Notes: generated by a model not told the origin, from the letters alone. Counted from the first letter of the stretch, positions 44,734 to 53,624 are shown. The stretch is 64,000 nt of DNA from Corynebacterium sp. (GCF_030532325.1 NZ_JAUNLS010000009.1:1-64000), one strand, 5' to 3'. Numbers and translations: made by a program.

Positions 44734-47700
44734 GCGACGAAGAAGCACTTACTACGGTCCCGCCGCAGTACCTGCTCGGCCACGCCGCCCCGCCCACGCG
44801 CACACTGTGGGACATCATCACCACCACGGCGCAGACCTACCCCGATGCCGCCGCGCTTGACGACGGCGAAATCCTCACCTATTCAGAACTGATCACCGAG
44901 GTCAGCGCCCTGGCCGCCGAGCTGCGCCACAACGGCATCCGCCGCGGCGACAAGATCGGTGTGCGCATGACCTCCGGTAAGCGCGAGCTCTACCTGGCCA
45001 TTCTGGCCACCCTCGCCGCCGGCGCGGCCTACGTGCCGGTCGATGCCGACGATCCCGACGAGCGCGCCGAGATGGTCTTCGGCGAGGCCGAGATCGACGC
45101 CGTCTTTACCGACGAGGGCTTCCGCATGCTGCGCAGCTCCGAGCGCGCTGAGAACCCGGCGGACGCCGACATCGAGGGCCCACTGCCCGAGGACACCGCC
45201 TGGATCATCTTCACCTCCGGCTCCACCGGCAAGCCCAAGGGCGTGGCCGTCAGCCACCGCTCCGCGGCCGCCTTCGTGGACGCCGAGGCCGCCCTCTTCC
45301 TGGCGGATCACCCGCACGGCCCGCTGGGACCCGAGGACCGCGTGCTGGCCGGGCTTTCCGTGGCTTTCGACGCCTCCTGCGAGGAAATGTGGCTGGCCTG
45401 GGGCCACGGCGCCTGCCTGGTGCCCGCCCCGCGCTCGCTGGTGCGCTCCGGCATGGACTTGGGCCCCTGGCTCATCCGCCGCGACATCACGGTGGTCTCC
45501 ACCGTGCCGACCTTGGCCGGCCTGTGGCCAGCCGAGGCCCTGGACAACATCCGCCTGCTCATCGTCGGCGGCGAGGCCTGCTCGCAGGAGCTGGTTGACC
45601 GCCTCGCCACCGAGGAGCGCGAAATGTGGAACACGTACGGGCCCACCGAGGCCACCGTGGTGGCCTGCGCCCAGCACCTCAAGCCCGGCCACCCCGTCTC
45701 CATCGGCCTGCCGCTCAATGGGTGGGACCTGGTGGTCGTGGACAAGCAGGGTATCCCCGTGGCCCCCGGCGAGGTAGGCGAGCTGGTGATCGGCGGCGTG
45801 GGCCTGGCCCGCTACCTCGACCCGGCCAAGGACGCCGAGAAGTACGCGCCGCTGGAGTCGATGGGCTGGCAGCGCGCCTACCGCACCGGCGACCACGTGC
45901 GCCTGGAAGAGGACGGCCTCTACTTCGTGGGGCGCGTGGACGATCAGGTAAAGATCGGCGGCCGCCGCATCGAGCTCGGCGAGGTGGAAGCCAACGTCGC
46001 CGCGCTGCCCAACGTGTACAACTCCGCCGTGGCCGTGCAGAAGACCCCCGGCGGCGAGTCCGTACTGGTGGGCTACGTCTCCCTCGATGACCCCGAGGCC
46101 GGCTTCGACCACGAGGCCGCCCACGCCCGCCTGGCCGATACCATGCCGGCCGCCCTCGTGCCGCGCATCTGCGTCATGGAGGAGCTGCCCGTGCGCACCT
46201 CCGGCAAGGTGGATAAGAAGGCGCTGCCCTGGCCGCTGCCGGGCGTGGGCGTGGACGCCGCTGGCCTGAGCCCCACTGAGCAGTGGCTGGCGGAGCTGTG
46301 GGTGGAAACCCTCGGTGTCTCCGTGAGCGACGAAAACGCGGACTTCTTCTCCCTGGGCGGCACCTCCCTGGCCGCCGCGACCCTGGTGGGCCGCATCCGC
46401 GAGCGCTACCCCACCGTGGCCGTGCGCGATCTCTACGATCACCCGCGCCTGGGCTCCTTTGCGGAGCTCATCGGCGGTGCGGAGGAGCGCCCGGCCACCA
46501 ACGAGGCCCCCGCCCGTGAGGTCCGCAAGGTCTCCGGCGGCACCCGCCTGGCGCAGACGCTCATCCAGATCCCGACGATGACGCTGGCCGCCACCTCCTG
46601 GCTGGCCTGGCTGCTGCTGGGCTCCAACCTGGCCGCACTGGCGGGCATCGACTGGGCCCTGCACACGCCGTGGTGGGTGGTCATTGTCATGCTCCTCATC
46701 TTTGCCACCCCGATTGGCCGCATCCCCATCGGCGGCTTCGGCGCGCGGCTTATCACCGCCGGCATCACACCCGGCGAGTACCCGCGCGGCGGCGCGGTGC
46801 ACCTACGCATCTGGGCCGCCGAGCGCTGGGCGGATGCCTCCGGCTCGCGCTCCATCGCCGGGGCAACATGGGTGAACAACTACGCGCGTGCGCTCGGCGT
46901 GAAGATCGGCCGCGGCGTGGATCTGCACTCCCTGCCGCCGGTGACCGGCTTGCTCAAGCTGGGTGATCATGTGGCCATCGAGCCCGAGGTAGATCTCAGC
47001 GGCTACTGGCTCGACGGCGACATCCTGCGCGTGGGCCAGATCAAGATCGACGAGGGCGCGCGCATCGGTGCGCGCTCCACGCTGCTGCCGGGCACCCATG
47101 TGGGCAAGGACGCGCACGTCGAGGCCGGCTCCACGGTGACCGGCACCAAGAAGACCAAGGACCGCGCTCGCTGGTCTGGCTCCCCGGCCAAGAAGATTGG
47201 CCGCTCCAAGCACCGCTTCCCGGACACCCCGCCGAAGCGCCGCCCGTGGTGGGTGGCCATTTATGGCGCGACCTCCGTGCTCCTAGCCATCCAGCCCATC
47301 GTGGCGCTGGGCCTGGCTGCCCTGGTGGTCATTGCGCTCATCCAGGCCACCGGCGGCAACCCGCTGGTGGGCGCCATCTTCTTCGCCCCGCTGGGCGCGC
47401 TCGTGGCCTTTGCCTTCTACATGCTGCAGACCTGGCTGGGCGTGCGGATCCTCTCCCTGGGCGTGAAGCCGGGCGTGTTCCCGGTGCGCTCGGCGGCGGG
47501 CTGGCGCCTGTGGGCCATCGAGCGCCTCATGGACGAGGCCCGCACCCAGCTCTTCCCGCTCTACGCCTCCCAGCTCACCCCGGCGTGGTTCCGCTCGCTG
47601 GGCGCGAAGATTGGCAAGAACGCGGAGATTTCCACCGCGGTCATGGTGCCCAAGCTGGCGGAGGTCAAGGAGGGCGCGTTCCTGGCCGATGACACCCTCA

Positions 47701-48638
47701 TCGGCGGCTACGAGCTCGGCGGCGGCTGGATGCTCACCGGGGAGACCAAGGTGGGCAAGCGCTCCTTCGTGGGCAACTCCGGCATTACCGGCCCCGGGCG
47801 CAAGCTTTCCAAGAACTCGCTGGTGGCGGTGCTCTCCTCCACCCCGAAGAAGACCAAGTCCGGCGCGAACTGGTGGGGTTCCCCGCCGGAGCGCATGCGC
47901 CGCGTGGAGGCGCACGTTGACGGCGTGGAGGGCGAGTCCCTGACCTACAACCCGGGCTTCAAAGTCAAGGCCGCCCGCGGCGTGGTGGAGACCATGCGCC
48001 TGCTGGCGCCCATGACCTCCGCCATGCTGCTGGCCGGGACCCTTGGGGTGCTCTTCCTGCTTGTCGACGCCCTCGGGCTCGGCCTCGCCTGGCTGCTTTC
48101 CGGCCTGGTCCTCATGGCCACCGGCGCGGTGGCGATGGGCATCACGGTGCTGGTGAAGTGGATCTGCGTGGGCAAGCACGTGCCGGGGGATCACCCGCTG
48201 TGGTCTTCCTTCGTGTGGCTCAACGAGCTGCAGGACACCTTTGTGGAGGCCGTGGCCGCGCCGTGGTTCTTCACCCACAAGCTGGGCACGGGTGAGATCA
48301 ACCTGGGCCTGCGCGCGCTGGGCGTGCGTATTGGCGGCGGCGCGTGGATTGATTCCTACTGGTTCCCGGAGACCGACCTCTGCGCGGTGGGCACCGGCGC
48401 CACGGTGGGCCCGGGCACGGTGGTGCAAACGCACCTCTTCCAGGACCGCGTGATGAGCCTGGACACGGTCACCATCAGCGACGGCGCCACGCTGGCCGCG
48501 CACTCGGTGGCGCTGCCGGCCTCGCTCATCGGCTCCACCGCCACGGTGGGCCCGGGCTCGCTGGTCATGCGCGGTGACCGCGTGCCGCACGACTCGCTGT
48601 GGCAGGGCAACCCGATTGAGCCGTGGACACTGCCTTAG
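44730..48638 (+). CDS. Pls/PosA-family non-ribosomal peptide synthetase-like enzyme
   Basis: 1302 residues. An adenylation domain (about 25-510) has the core motifs IIFTSGSTGKPKGV, NTYGPTEATV, YRTGD and KIGGRRIELGE. A thiolation domain (about 515-590) carries the phosphopantetheine Ser in SLGGTSLAAA. From about residue 610 there are six transmembrane helices, in pairs, separating three soluble blocks with hexapeptide (left-handed beta-helix) repeats such as GARSTLLPGTHVGKDAHVEAGSTV. This is the architecture of epsilon-poly-L-lysine synthetase and related single-module enzymes that make homopoly-amino acids or isopeptides at the membrane. Product unknown. Confidence 0.9.
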   Translation: MSDEEALTTVPPQYLLGHAAPPTRTLWDIITTTAQTYPDAAALDDGEILTYSELITEVSALAAELRHNGIRRGDKIGVRMTSGKRELYLAILATLAAGAAYVPVDADDPDERAEMVFGEAEIDAVFTDEGFRMLRSSERAENPADADIEGPLPEDTAWIIFTSGSTGKPKGVAVSHRSAAAFVDAEAALFLADHPHGPLGPEDRVLAGLSVAFDASCEEMWLAWGHGACLVPAPRSLVRSGMDLGPWLIRRDITVVSTVPTLAGLWPAEALDNIRLLIVGGEACSQELVDRLATEEREMWNTYGPTEATVVACAQHLKPGHPVSIGLPLNGWDLVVVDKQGIPVAPGEVGELVIGGVGLARYLDPAKDAEKYAPLESMGWQRAYRTGDHVRLEEDGLYFVGRVDDQVKIGGRRIELGEVEANVAALPNVYNSAVAVQKTPGGESVLVGYVSLDDPEAGFDHEAAHARLADTMPAALVPRICVMEELPVRTSGKVDKKALPWPLPGVGVDAAGLSPTEQWLAELWVETLGVSVSDENADFFSLGGTSLAAATLVGRIRERYPTVAVRDLYDHPRLGSFAELIGGAEERPATNEAPAREVRKVSGGTRLAQTLIQIPTMTLAATSWLAWLLLGSNLAALAGIDWALHTPWWVVIVMLLIFATPIGRIPIGGFGARLITAGITPGEYPRGGAVHLRIWAAERWADASGSRSIAGATWVNNYARALGVKIGRGVDLHSLPPVTGLLKLGDHVAIEPEVDLSGYWLDGDILRVGQIKIDEGARIGARSTLLPGTHVGKDAHVEAGSTVTGTKKTKDRARWSGSPAKKIGRSKHRFPDTPPKRRPWWVAIYGATSVLLAIQPIVALGLAALVVIALIQATGGNPLVGAIFFAPLGALVAFAFYMLQTWLGVRILSLGVKPGVFPVRSAAGWRLWAIERLMDEARTQLFPLYASQLTPAWFRSLGAKIGKNAEISTAVMVPKLAEVKEGAFLADDTLIGGYELGGGWMLTGETKVGKRSFVGNSGITGPGRKLSKNSLVAVLSSTPKKTKSGANWWGSPPERMRRVEAHVDGVEGESLTYNPGFKVKAARGVVETMRLLAPMTSAMLLAGTLGVLFLLVDALGLGLAWLLSGLVLMATGAVAMGITVLVKWICVGKHVPGDHPLWSSFVWLNELQDTFVEAVAAPWFFTHKLGTGEINLGLRALGVRIGGGAWIDSYWFPETDLCAVGTGATVGPGTVVQTHLFQDRVMSLDTVTISDGATLAAHSVALPASLIGSTATVGPGSLVMRGDRVPHDSLWQGNPIEPWTLP

Positions 48639-48677
48639 GCCCCCGCGTCCCGGCCTACCGCGGCACAGTCGCCAGCA

Positions 48678-48723
48678 CCCCTGTTATGCATGTCAGATTA
48701 CGCACATGCATCACGGGGGTTTA
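48678..48723 (+). terminator. Strong stem-loop after the synthetase gene
   Basis: The arm at 48678-48693 pairs with 48704-48719 (core ATGCATGT/ACATGCAT, outer CCCC/GGGG; one mismatch) and is followed by TTT. It separates the synthetase from the small-peptide pair. The remaining spacer to 48859 shows no gene. Confidence 0.7.
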
Positions 48724-48859
48724 CCCGTTTTCCAGTCCTACCCCCGAATTTTGGTAGCTGGATAACTTGCCGCGAAAACCGTTTTCAGCCGTGTTAGCTT
48801 GGCCGGGAAACTTTGAACCGTTTCTCTTGTATTCACGTCCCACTAAGGAGCCGATTCAC

Positions 48860-48970
48860 ATGATCAGCTTGGCATTCTCCTCCTACGGCCTCTACAACGT
48901 CCTGCTGCGCCTGGGCCAGATTGCGCCGATTGCTCAGATCGACGACTTCATCCACTCCATCCACTTCTAA
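48860..48970 (+). CDS. 36-residue amphipathic peptide, first of a tandem pair
   Basis: Protein begins MISLAFSSYGLYNVLLRLG and ends IDDFIHSIHF. ATG 48860 is preceded by AAGGAG at 9 nt. It is hydrophobic with regularly spaced polar residues and no cleavable signal. The segment SSYGLYNVLLRLGQIAPIAQID aligns closely with the second peptide, so the pair arose by duplication. Size and location resemble the mycomembrane porins PorA/PorH, which are also secreted without signal peptides, but sequence similarity to them is slight. A PSM-like or toxin peptide is an alternative. Confidence 0.65.
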   Translation: MISLAFSSYGLYNVLLRLGQIAPIAQIDDFIHSIHF

Positions 48971-49012
48971 ACCCCGCACACTCTCTCACAACAGCACTCA
49001 AGGAGCATTAAC

Positions 49013-49162
49013 ATGGCAGCTTCCGCAGGAGCCATCATCGGCTACATCACCGCCACCATCTCCAGCCTGGTAAGCCTGGGACTTTCTTCCTTCGGCGTCT
49101 ACTCCTTCCTCTTGGAGACCGGCCACATGGCCCCGATTGCCTCCATCGAGGGCCTGTTCTAA
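49013..49162 (+). CDS. 49-residue amphipathic peptide, second of a tandem pair
   Basis: Protein begins MAASAGAIIGYITATISSLV; ATG 49013 has AAGGAG at 8 nt, 42 bp after the first peptide. The C-terminal half (SSFGVYSFLLETGHMAPIASIEG) is the copy shared with the first. The N-terminal half (MAASAGAIIGYI) recalls the start of PorA in this window (MATLSSSGIIGTL). Followed by a strong terminator, so the two peptides form one short transcript. Probably a mycomembrane-active or porin-like peptide; unproven. Confidence 0.65.
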   Translation: MAASAGAIIGYITATISSLVSLGLSSFGVYSFLLETGHMAPIASIEGLF

Positions 49163-49183
49163 TTGGCCTAAAAAATCGTCGAA

Positions 49184-49220
49184 GAGCGCTCCGCGTTATG
49201 CGGGGCGCTCTCTTTATGTT
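49184..49220 (+). terminator. Intrinsic terminator of the small-peptide operon
   Basis: GAGCGCTCCGC (49184-49194) pairs with GCGGGGCGCTC (49200-49210) with one G-T pair and a 5-nt loop, followed by TCTTTATGTTCTT. Confidence 0.85.
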
Positions 49221-49249
49221 CTTGAGTTTGGGGCGGGCCGGGACAATTT

Positions 49250-50944
49250 CTAGCGGCGGAAGTCCTGGTATTTCAGCATGGAGTGTGCCTTGAAGTCCCA
49301 GGCCTCGACGCGGATGCGGTCGGCAAAGACTTTGACGCGCAGGCCGGTGGCGGCGTCGTCAGGCAGCGTCTCCTCGTCGTGGTCGCCATCCGGCAGGTAG
49401 GCGTTAAGGATGGCGCCCGTGTTCACCACCGGGAACCCGGCCTTGCCCGCGGCACCGGTGCCGTCGAAGCGGTAGCGGCCCCACCAGTTGTTCTGCTCCA
49501 GCGAGGAGTGGCTGTGGCTGGTGAACATGATGAGGTTGGTGTACTTGCTCACCACGCGGGAAAGCGCCTCCAGATCCTCGAAGTCGTTCTGGTACCAGGC
49601 GGAGTGGGACATCGACACCGTCTGCGGCAGCAGCGGGTGGGTAAAGACCAGCGCGGTCACGCCCTTGCTTTCCCAGTAGGCCAGGCGCGCATCGAGCCAG
49701 CTCAGCTGCTCTTCGGACAGGCGCTGGAAGGGCTCTTTGCCTTCGCGGTCCACATCCGAGTAGTACTCGGTATTCACCGAAATGAGCGGCACGCCATCAA
49801 CGATTACCTCCTTCCACGGCTTGTCCTGCGGGCCATCCTGGCCGGCATTCTCAAGGAAGCGCTTGAGATAGGTCTCGGAGCCCTCGGGCCCGTACATCTC
49901 GTGGTTGCCGATGGTCCACAGCTCCGTGCCGGAGACATGCGGGACCTCAGCGTGGGCCGCCAGGAAGTCATCCCACTGCTGTTGGCTGCCGTTATCCACC
50001 AAGTCACCGTTGAGCACCAACGCGCCTGCGGGCTCCTCCATGGCGTTGAGCTGGCGCAGGGCCAGCGTGTAGTCCTCCGGATCCCCCTGGATATCGGAGA
50101 GCACATCGACGATGGCGCTAGGTTTGCCGCTCAGCTCCGGCAGCGGCTCGGTAACCTCGACGTTATCGACGGCCCACCACCAGTCCTTGTTGGAATCGAG
50201 GTACTCGAAGCTCACCTTCATCTCCCGCGCACCGGCAGGAACCTCCACCTCGAGGGCCTCGTGCTTGCTGAAGACGTCCTGGGAAAGCTCGAGCAGGGGG
50301 CGGCGCTCGCCGGTGTCGAACTCCGCGACGACCTCCGCGCGCTGGCCGGGCTTGCCCTGCCGGTAGTGGTGATCGAACTCGACGGTGAGGGTGTCGGTGG
50401 TGCGCGAGGAGACGTCGATAAGCGGAGTGCTCATGCGGGCATCCATGGAGTCGGTGCCGTTAAGCCGCTGGTGATTGCTCTCGATGATGGCGACGTTATC
50501 GTGGGCCTGGGTGAACCAGTGGCGCATGTCGGTGCCCACCGCCCACGTCCACTCGCGGATGGTGGACAGAGTCCAGCCCTTCCAGCGGGCCTCGCCGGAG
50601 GTCACGCCCTCGGTGGTGGAATCCCAGCCCTGGGGCAGCGCGTGGGTGAAACCGGTGGGGTTCTCCACGCCGTCAAAGTCCTCCGCAAACAGGACATGGC
50701 TGTGCGGGGACTCCGGCTGCTCCTCGCCCGGGCCCGGCCGGGAGGAGGCGTCATCGGAGCTGCCGTGCGTGCTGCCCTGCGAACTGTTCTGGGAGCTGCC
50801 GTGCGAGGAGAGCGCCGGGAGCGAGGAAGAGAAAGAGGAACCAAAGGTTAAAGACGACTGTGCGCTAGCGCCGGCCACGCCCGCTACCTGGGTAGCAAGG
50901 ACCGCGCCGAGCACCAGCGCACACATACGAGAATTTTTTGCCAT
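49250..50944 (-). CDS. Secreted calcineurin-like metallophosphatase
   Basis: 564 residues. A signal peptide (MCALVLGAVLATQVAGVAGASA) is followed by a Ser-rich linker, a carbohydrate-binding-like beta domain (residues 80-250, VLFAEDFDGVENPTGF...), and the metallophosphoesterase domain with SDIQGD, LNGDLVDNG, IGNHEMYG, FTHPLL and SHSHS. These are the metal-binding residues of the family. Expected to cleave phosphoesters outside the cell; with ppk2 just upstream it suggests a phosphate-related neighbourhood. Confidence 0.88.
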   Translation of the reverse strand: MAKNSRMCALVLGAVLATQVAGVAGASAQSSLTFGSSFSSSLPALSSHGSSQNSSQGSTHGSSDDASSRPGPGEEQPESPHSHVLFAEDFDGVENPTGFTHALPQGWDSTTEGVTSGEARWKGWTLSTIREWTWAVGTDMRHWFTQAHDNVAIIESNHQRLNGTDSMDARMSTPLIDVSSRTTDTLTVEFDHHYRQGKPGQRAEVVAEFDTGERRPLLELSQDVFSKHEALEVEVPAGAREMKVSFEYLDSNKDWWWAVDNVEVTEPLPELSGKPSAIVDVLSDIQGDPEDYTLALRQLNAMEEPAGALVLNGDLVDNGSQQQWDDFLAAHAEVPHVSGTELWTIGNHEMYGPEGSETYLKRFLENAGQDGPQDKPWKEVIVDGVPLISVNTEYYSDVDREGKEPFQRLSEEQLSWLDARLAYWESKGVTALVFTHPLLPQTVSMSHSAWYQNDFEDLEALSRVVSKYTNLIMFTSHSHSSLEQNNWWGRYRFDGTGAAGKAGFPVVNTGAILNAYLPDGDHDEETLPDDAATGLRVKVFADRIRVEAWDFKAHSMLKYQDFRR

Positions 50945-51023
50945 ACAGACATTGCAGAGGATCCACTGGTCACGCCAGTGACGCTGATATTAATTCTCGT
51001 TGAACAATCTGAGCTTAAGGGAA

Positions 51024-51923
51024 CTAGTCCCCAATCTGGTCACGGCCGCGCTTGACGATGTTCTCATCCGGCACGCCGACGACCTCATGATCCTTGTTGG
51101 TGTACTCAAACTTGGAGAGCACGTAGCGCATCGCGTTAATGCGGGCGCGCTTCTTGTCATTCGACTTAATGGTGATCCAGGGGGATTCCTCGGTGTCCGT
51201 GTAGCGGAACTGCTCCTCCTTGGCACGAGTGTAGTCATCCCACTTGTCCAGGGAGGCCAGGTCCATCGGGGAAAGCTTCCACTGGCGTACCGGGTCGATC
51301 TGGCGGATGGCGAAGCGGGTGCGCTGCTCCTTGCGGGTCACGGAGAACCACAGCTTGGTCAGCGAGATTCCGGAGCCCAGAATCATGTTCTCCAGCATTG
51401 GAACCTCACGCAGGAACTCCGCGTGCTGGGACTCGGTGCAAAAACCCATAACGCGCTCAACACCGGAGCGGTTGTACCAGGAGCGGTCGAAGAAGACGAT
51501 CTCACCGCCGGCCGGGAAGTGCTGAATGTAGCGCTGGAAGTACCACGACGTGGACTCGCGCGGGGAGGGCTTCTCCAACGCCACGGTGCGTGCACCGCGC
51601 GGGTTAAGGTGCTCGTTGAAGCGCTTGATGGTGCCGCCCTTGCCTGCGGCGTCACGGCCCTCGAAGAGAATAATGTGGCGCTGGCCAGTCTCCTTGGTCC
51701 AGTTCTGCCACTTCAGGAGCTCGATCTGCAGGGCGCGCTTGGTGGACTCGTACTCGTCGCGCGTCATGCGCTCCTCATAAGGGTAGTTCTCACGCCAGGT
51801 CTCGATGGGAGAACCATCCGGCATGATGAGCGCGGGGTCGTCCTCGTCGGAATCGTCGACGACGTAGCCGTCGGTCTTAGCAAGGTCGATCTCAGGAAGT
51901 TCGTCGTCTTTGATGTTAGCCAT
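51024..51923 (-). CDS. ppk2: Polyphosphate kinase 2
   Basis: 299 residues. Walker A FEGRDAAGKGGTIKR, Walker B-like VFFDRSWYNRSGVERVMGF and the lid Arg segment TRKEQRTRF define PPK2, which moves phosphate between polyphosphate and nucleoside diphosphates. Class I single-domain length. Its place beside porA/porH matches ppk2A in C. glutamicum. ATG 51923 fits homologues and has a -10 box 7 nt upstream. Confidence 0.94.
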   Translation of the reverse strand: MANIKDDELPEIDLAKTDGYVVDDSDEDDPALIMPDGSPIETWRENYPYEERMTRDEYESTKRALQIELLKWQNWTKETGQRHIILFEGRDAAGKGGTIKRFNEHLNPRGARTVALEKPSPRESTSWYFQRYIQHFPAGGEIVFFDRSWYNRSGVERVMGFCTESQHAEFLREVPMLENMILGSGISLTKLWFSVTRKEQRTRFAIRQIDPVRQWKLSPMDLASLDKWDDYTRAKEEQFRYTDTEESPWITIKSNDKKRARINAMRYVLSKFEYTNKDHEVVGVPDENIVKRGRDQIGD

Positions 51924-51930
51924 GGGGATA

Positions 51931-51936
51931 AGTTTA
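51931..51936 (-). promoter_or_regulatory. -10 hexamer of ppk2, leaderless layout
   Basis: TAAACT on the minus strand is followed by 7 nt and the ATG at 51923. Confidence 0.5.
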
Positions 51937-52060
51937 CTTGTGAACACTCACTCTGGCGGGGCAATAGCGCCCGCTTGCACGCAATTACCCCCGGTTTTTC
52001 CCACCCCATCGCACACCCGCTGCGCCCGCACGGCTAGTTCATCATCACAACTCCGGGTGA

Positions 52061-52126
52061 GTCTCCCAGCTTCAGAATCCACTCCGGATCTCCGCAATTA
52101 CGGCGGGGATTGTGGAGCTGGGAGAC
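52061..52126. repeat. Inverted repeat 1 in the ppk2-porA spacer
   Basis: GTCTCCCAGCT (52061-52071) and AGCTGGGAGAC (52116-52126) are exact inverted copies; AATCC/GGATT pairs further inside. The left arm and following bases resemble those of inverted repeat 3. Confidence 0.75.
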
Positions 52127-52215
52127 GCTCCCCGAGTTTTCCGGCTGCCGCAAGACTCCTCGCCCACCGCACGACGCACCTCAGCACAGCTGCACGCGGC
52201 GACCGCCCACACTCA

Positions 52216-52283
52216 CGGTACGTTTTGACGGCTAAGCCTCCAAAAGTCACGCTTTTTGAGGGCTTATATGCAAAAACGTACCG
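52216..52283. repeat. Inverted repeat 2 in the ppk2-porA spacer
   Basis: CGGTACGTTTT (52216-52226) and AAAACGTACCG (52273-52283) are exact; inside, TAAGCCTC and GAGGGCTTA pair imperfectly, giving a long extended hairpin. Confidence 0.75.
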
Positions 52284-52326
52284 CCAGCCCTCCCACTACG
52301 CGGCGGCGCAGGCTTCCCTCCCTGCT

Positions 52327-52403
52327 GTGTGGGCTCCCAGCTGCAAAATCCCCCTCGAAAACGCCCTCCGGGAGCCATCATTTTGCAGCTGGGAGCCCCA
52401 CAC
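52327..52403. repeat. Inverted repeat 3 in the ppk2-porA spacer
   Basis: The arm 52327-52349 (core GCTCCCAGCTGCAAAAT) pairs over 23 bases with 52380-52403, with a single extra C. This is the longest palindrome in the window. Confidence 0.85.
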
Positions 52404-52481
52404 TGAGATTCAGGCGGCTCAGCTCTCGAAGAGAAGGAGGACTAACCACCAAGAAGTCGCCGACTGCACTAAAACGAAAGA

Positions 52482-52505
52482 ACCCCGCTCCACGTGGAGC
52501 GGGGT
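52482..52505 (-). terminator. Terminator of the porH-porA operon
   Basis: A perfect 12-bp palindrome (ACCCCGCTCCAC and its complement, 52482-52505) lies 30 bp beyond the porA stop; on the minus strand TTCTTTCGTTTT follows. Confidence 0.85.
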
Positions 52506-52535
52506 CAAGCAGTTCTGCTTAGTGCAGCGTGCTTC

Positions 52536-52640
52536 TTAGAGCAGGCCGATCAGGTCAGCAGCGCCGCCGGCCATATCGCCGAGAGCGTAGAAGATGTTGA
52601 GCAGAGTGCCGATGATGCCGGAGGAAGACAGGGTTGCCAT
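52536..52640 (-). CDS. porA: Mycomembrane porin PorA
   Basis: 34 residues: begins MATLSSSGIIGTLLNIFYAL and ends AADLIGLL, the same C-terminal pattern as C. glutamicum PorA (...AVADLIGLLG). It is a single amphipathic helix without signal peptide. With PorH it forms the main cation-selective channel of the outer mycomembrane, and both are O-mycoloylated in C. glutamicum. Ser residues at 5-7 are available; the exact site is unknown. AAGGAG precedes the start. 52 bp after porH. Confidence 0.88.
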   Translation of the reverse strand: MATLSSSGIIGTLLNIFYALGDMAGGAADLIGLL

Positions 52641-52692
52641 TATATTTTCTCCTTAAAGGATGGTGGTCTTATTAGCTACGCAGAACGCGTAA

Positions 52693-52872
52693 TTAGTTGT
52701 TGGAGGACAGGTGAGCGAAGCCGGAAACGTTCGGCTTGACACCAGACTCGCCGGCCTGAACGGCACCGTCGATGGTGTCAAAGAGGCTAGCGAAGCCCTT
52801 GAAGATGTCCTTGAGGCCACCGACGAAGGTGGAGAAGTTGTCGAGCTGGTCGCCGATGAAAGACAGATCCAT
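52693..52872 (-). CDS. porH: Mycomembrane porin PorH
   Basis: 59 residues: begins MDLSFIGDQLDNFSTFVGG and contains DIFKGFASLFDTIDGAV; it ends HLSSNN. C. glutamicum PorH starts MDLSLLKETLGNYETFGGN and ends in serines, one of which carries the mycolate. The size, acidic helix and C-terminal Ser pair agree. AGGAGAT lies upstream of the ATG. Co-transcribed with porA, as in C. glutamicum. Confidence 0.88.
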   Translation of the reverse strand: MDLSFIGDQLDNFSTFVGGLKDIFKGFASLFDTIDGAVQAGESGVKPNVSGFAHLSSNN

Positions 52873-53147
52873 GGTGATCTCCTACTTGTGAAGTCCGGGA
52901 AATTTCTTGCCCAGAAGGTTTGCGATTTTGCAGACACCCTCAGCGGGCGTCACACGGAACATTGTGGCACACCCACGGAGAGTTTCAAACGGTATTTGTC
53001 ATGAATTTTTCAAGGCTCGTCACCGAACCGTGACCCGATTGAAACCGCGTGGTGATGTGATTCAGAACATGTTTGACGGCTGCGCTATGCCGTTTACCTG
53101 CAAAAATAAAATGTGTGGCTGCAGCCAAGAGGTTAAGACTAAATGAA

Positions 53148-53450
53148 CTACGTAACGAGCACATGGCACTTAGCGATTTTCACGGCCTCGATGCGAGGAA
53201 ATGGAACCGAAAGTTTTTCGAATCCAGGCTGATTTTTGCCCCCATCGGAGGGTGAAATGAGGCCTTCTGACGCCTTGACGTCCAGCACCCGGTCAGATGA
53301 AAGACAGACCTCGGCCAGAGGCCGGATAGCAAGCGTGGCGCCCTCAACACGCATATTTTCAGAAACCGGCAGGCCTGCGACACAGGGCATGACGGCCGCC
53401 ACGCGCCCCCTCCTGAACGCCTTGCGAATGCGCGTGACGAGTCTGTACAC
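53148..53450 (-). CDS. Doubtful small open frame upstream of porH
   Basis: 100 codons from a GTG, MYRLVTRIRKAFRRGRVAAVM..., basic at the N-terminus, with a mixed body (PVSENMRVEGATLAIRPLAEVCL). No good ribosome site. A longer frame overlaps it in another register, so coding is uncertain; listed because the amino-acid composition is plausible and the spacer is long. Confidence 0.25.
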   Translation of the reverse strand: MYRLVTRIRKAFRRGRVAAVMPCVAGLPVSENMRVEGATLAIRPLAEVCLSSDRVLDVKASEGLISPSDGGKNQPGFEKLSVPFPRIEAVKIAKCHVLVT

Positions 53451-53624
53451 GAACCTCGACGAGAAGCGCCAGTAGCGCGCTGGCGTGCAGGTTTAGTCCA
53501 GCGGGCGCTTAAGACCATGTAGGGACGAGTTAAAAGAAAGACACTCGCCGAGAGCACGAGTGGGGCGCGATGTGTGCCCGCAGTCGGGGTGTTTAGAAGG
53601 CGGAGGCGCCCCCAGGCACGCACA

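Noticed and set aside
44883-46802. 639-codon open frame on the minus strand inside the synthetase gene
   Set aside because: High-GC shadow frame: composition dominated by Gly, His, Ala and Arg, no domain, and the opposite strand encodes a clear enzyme.
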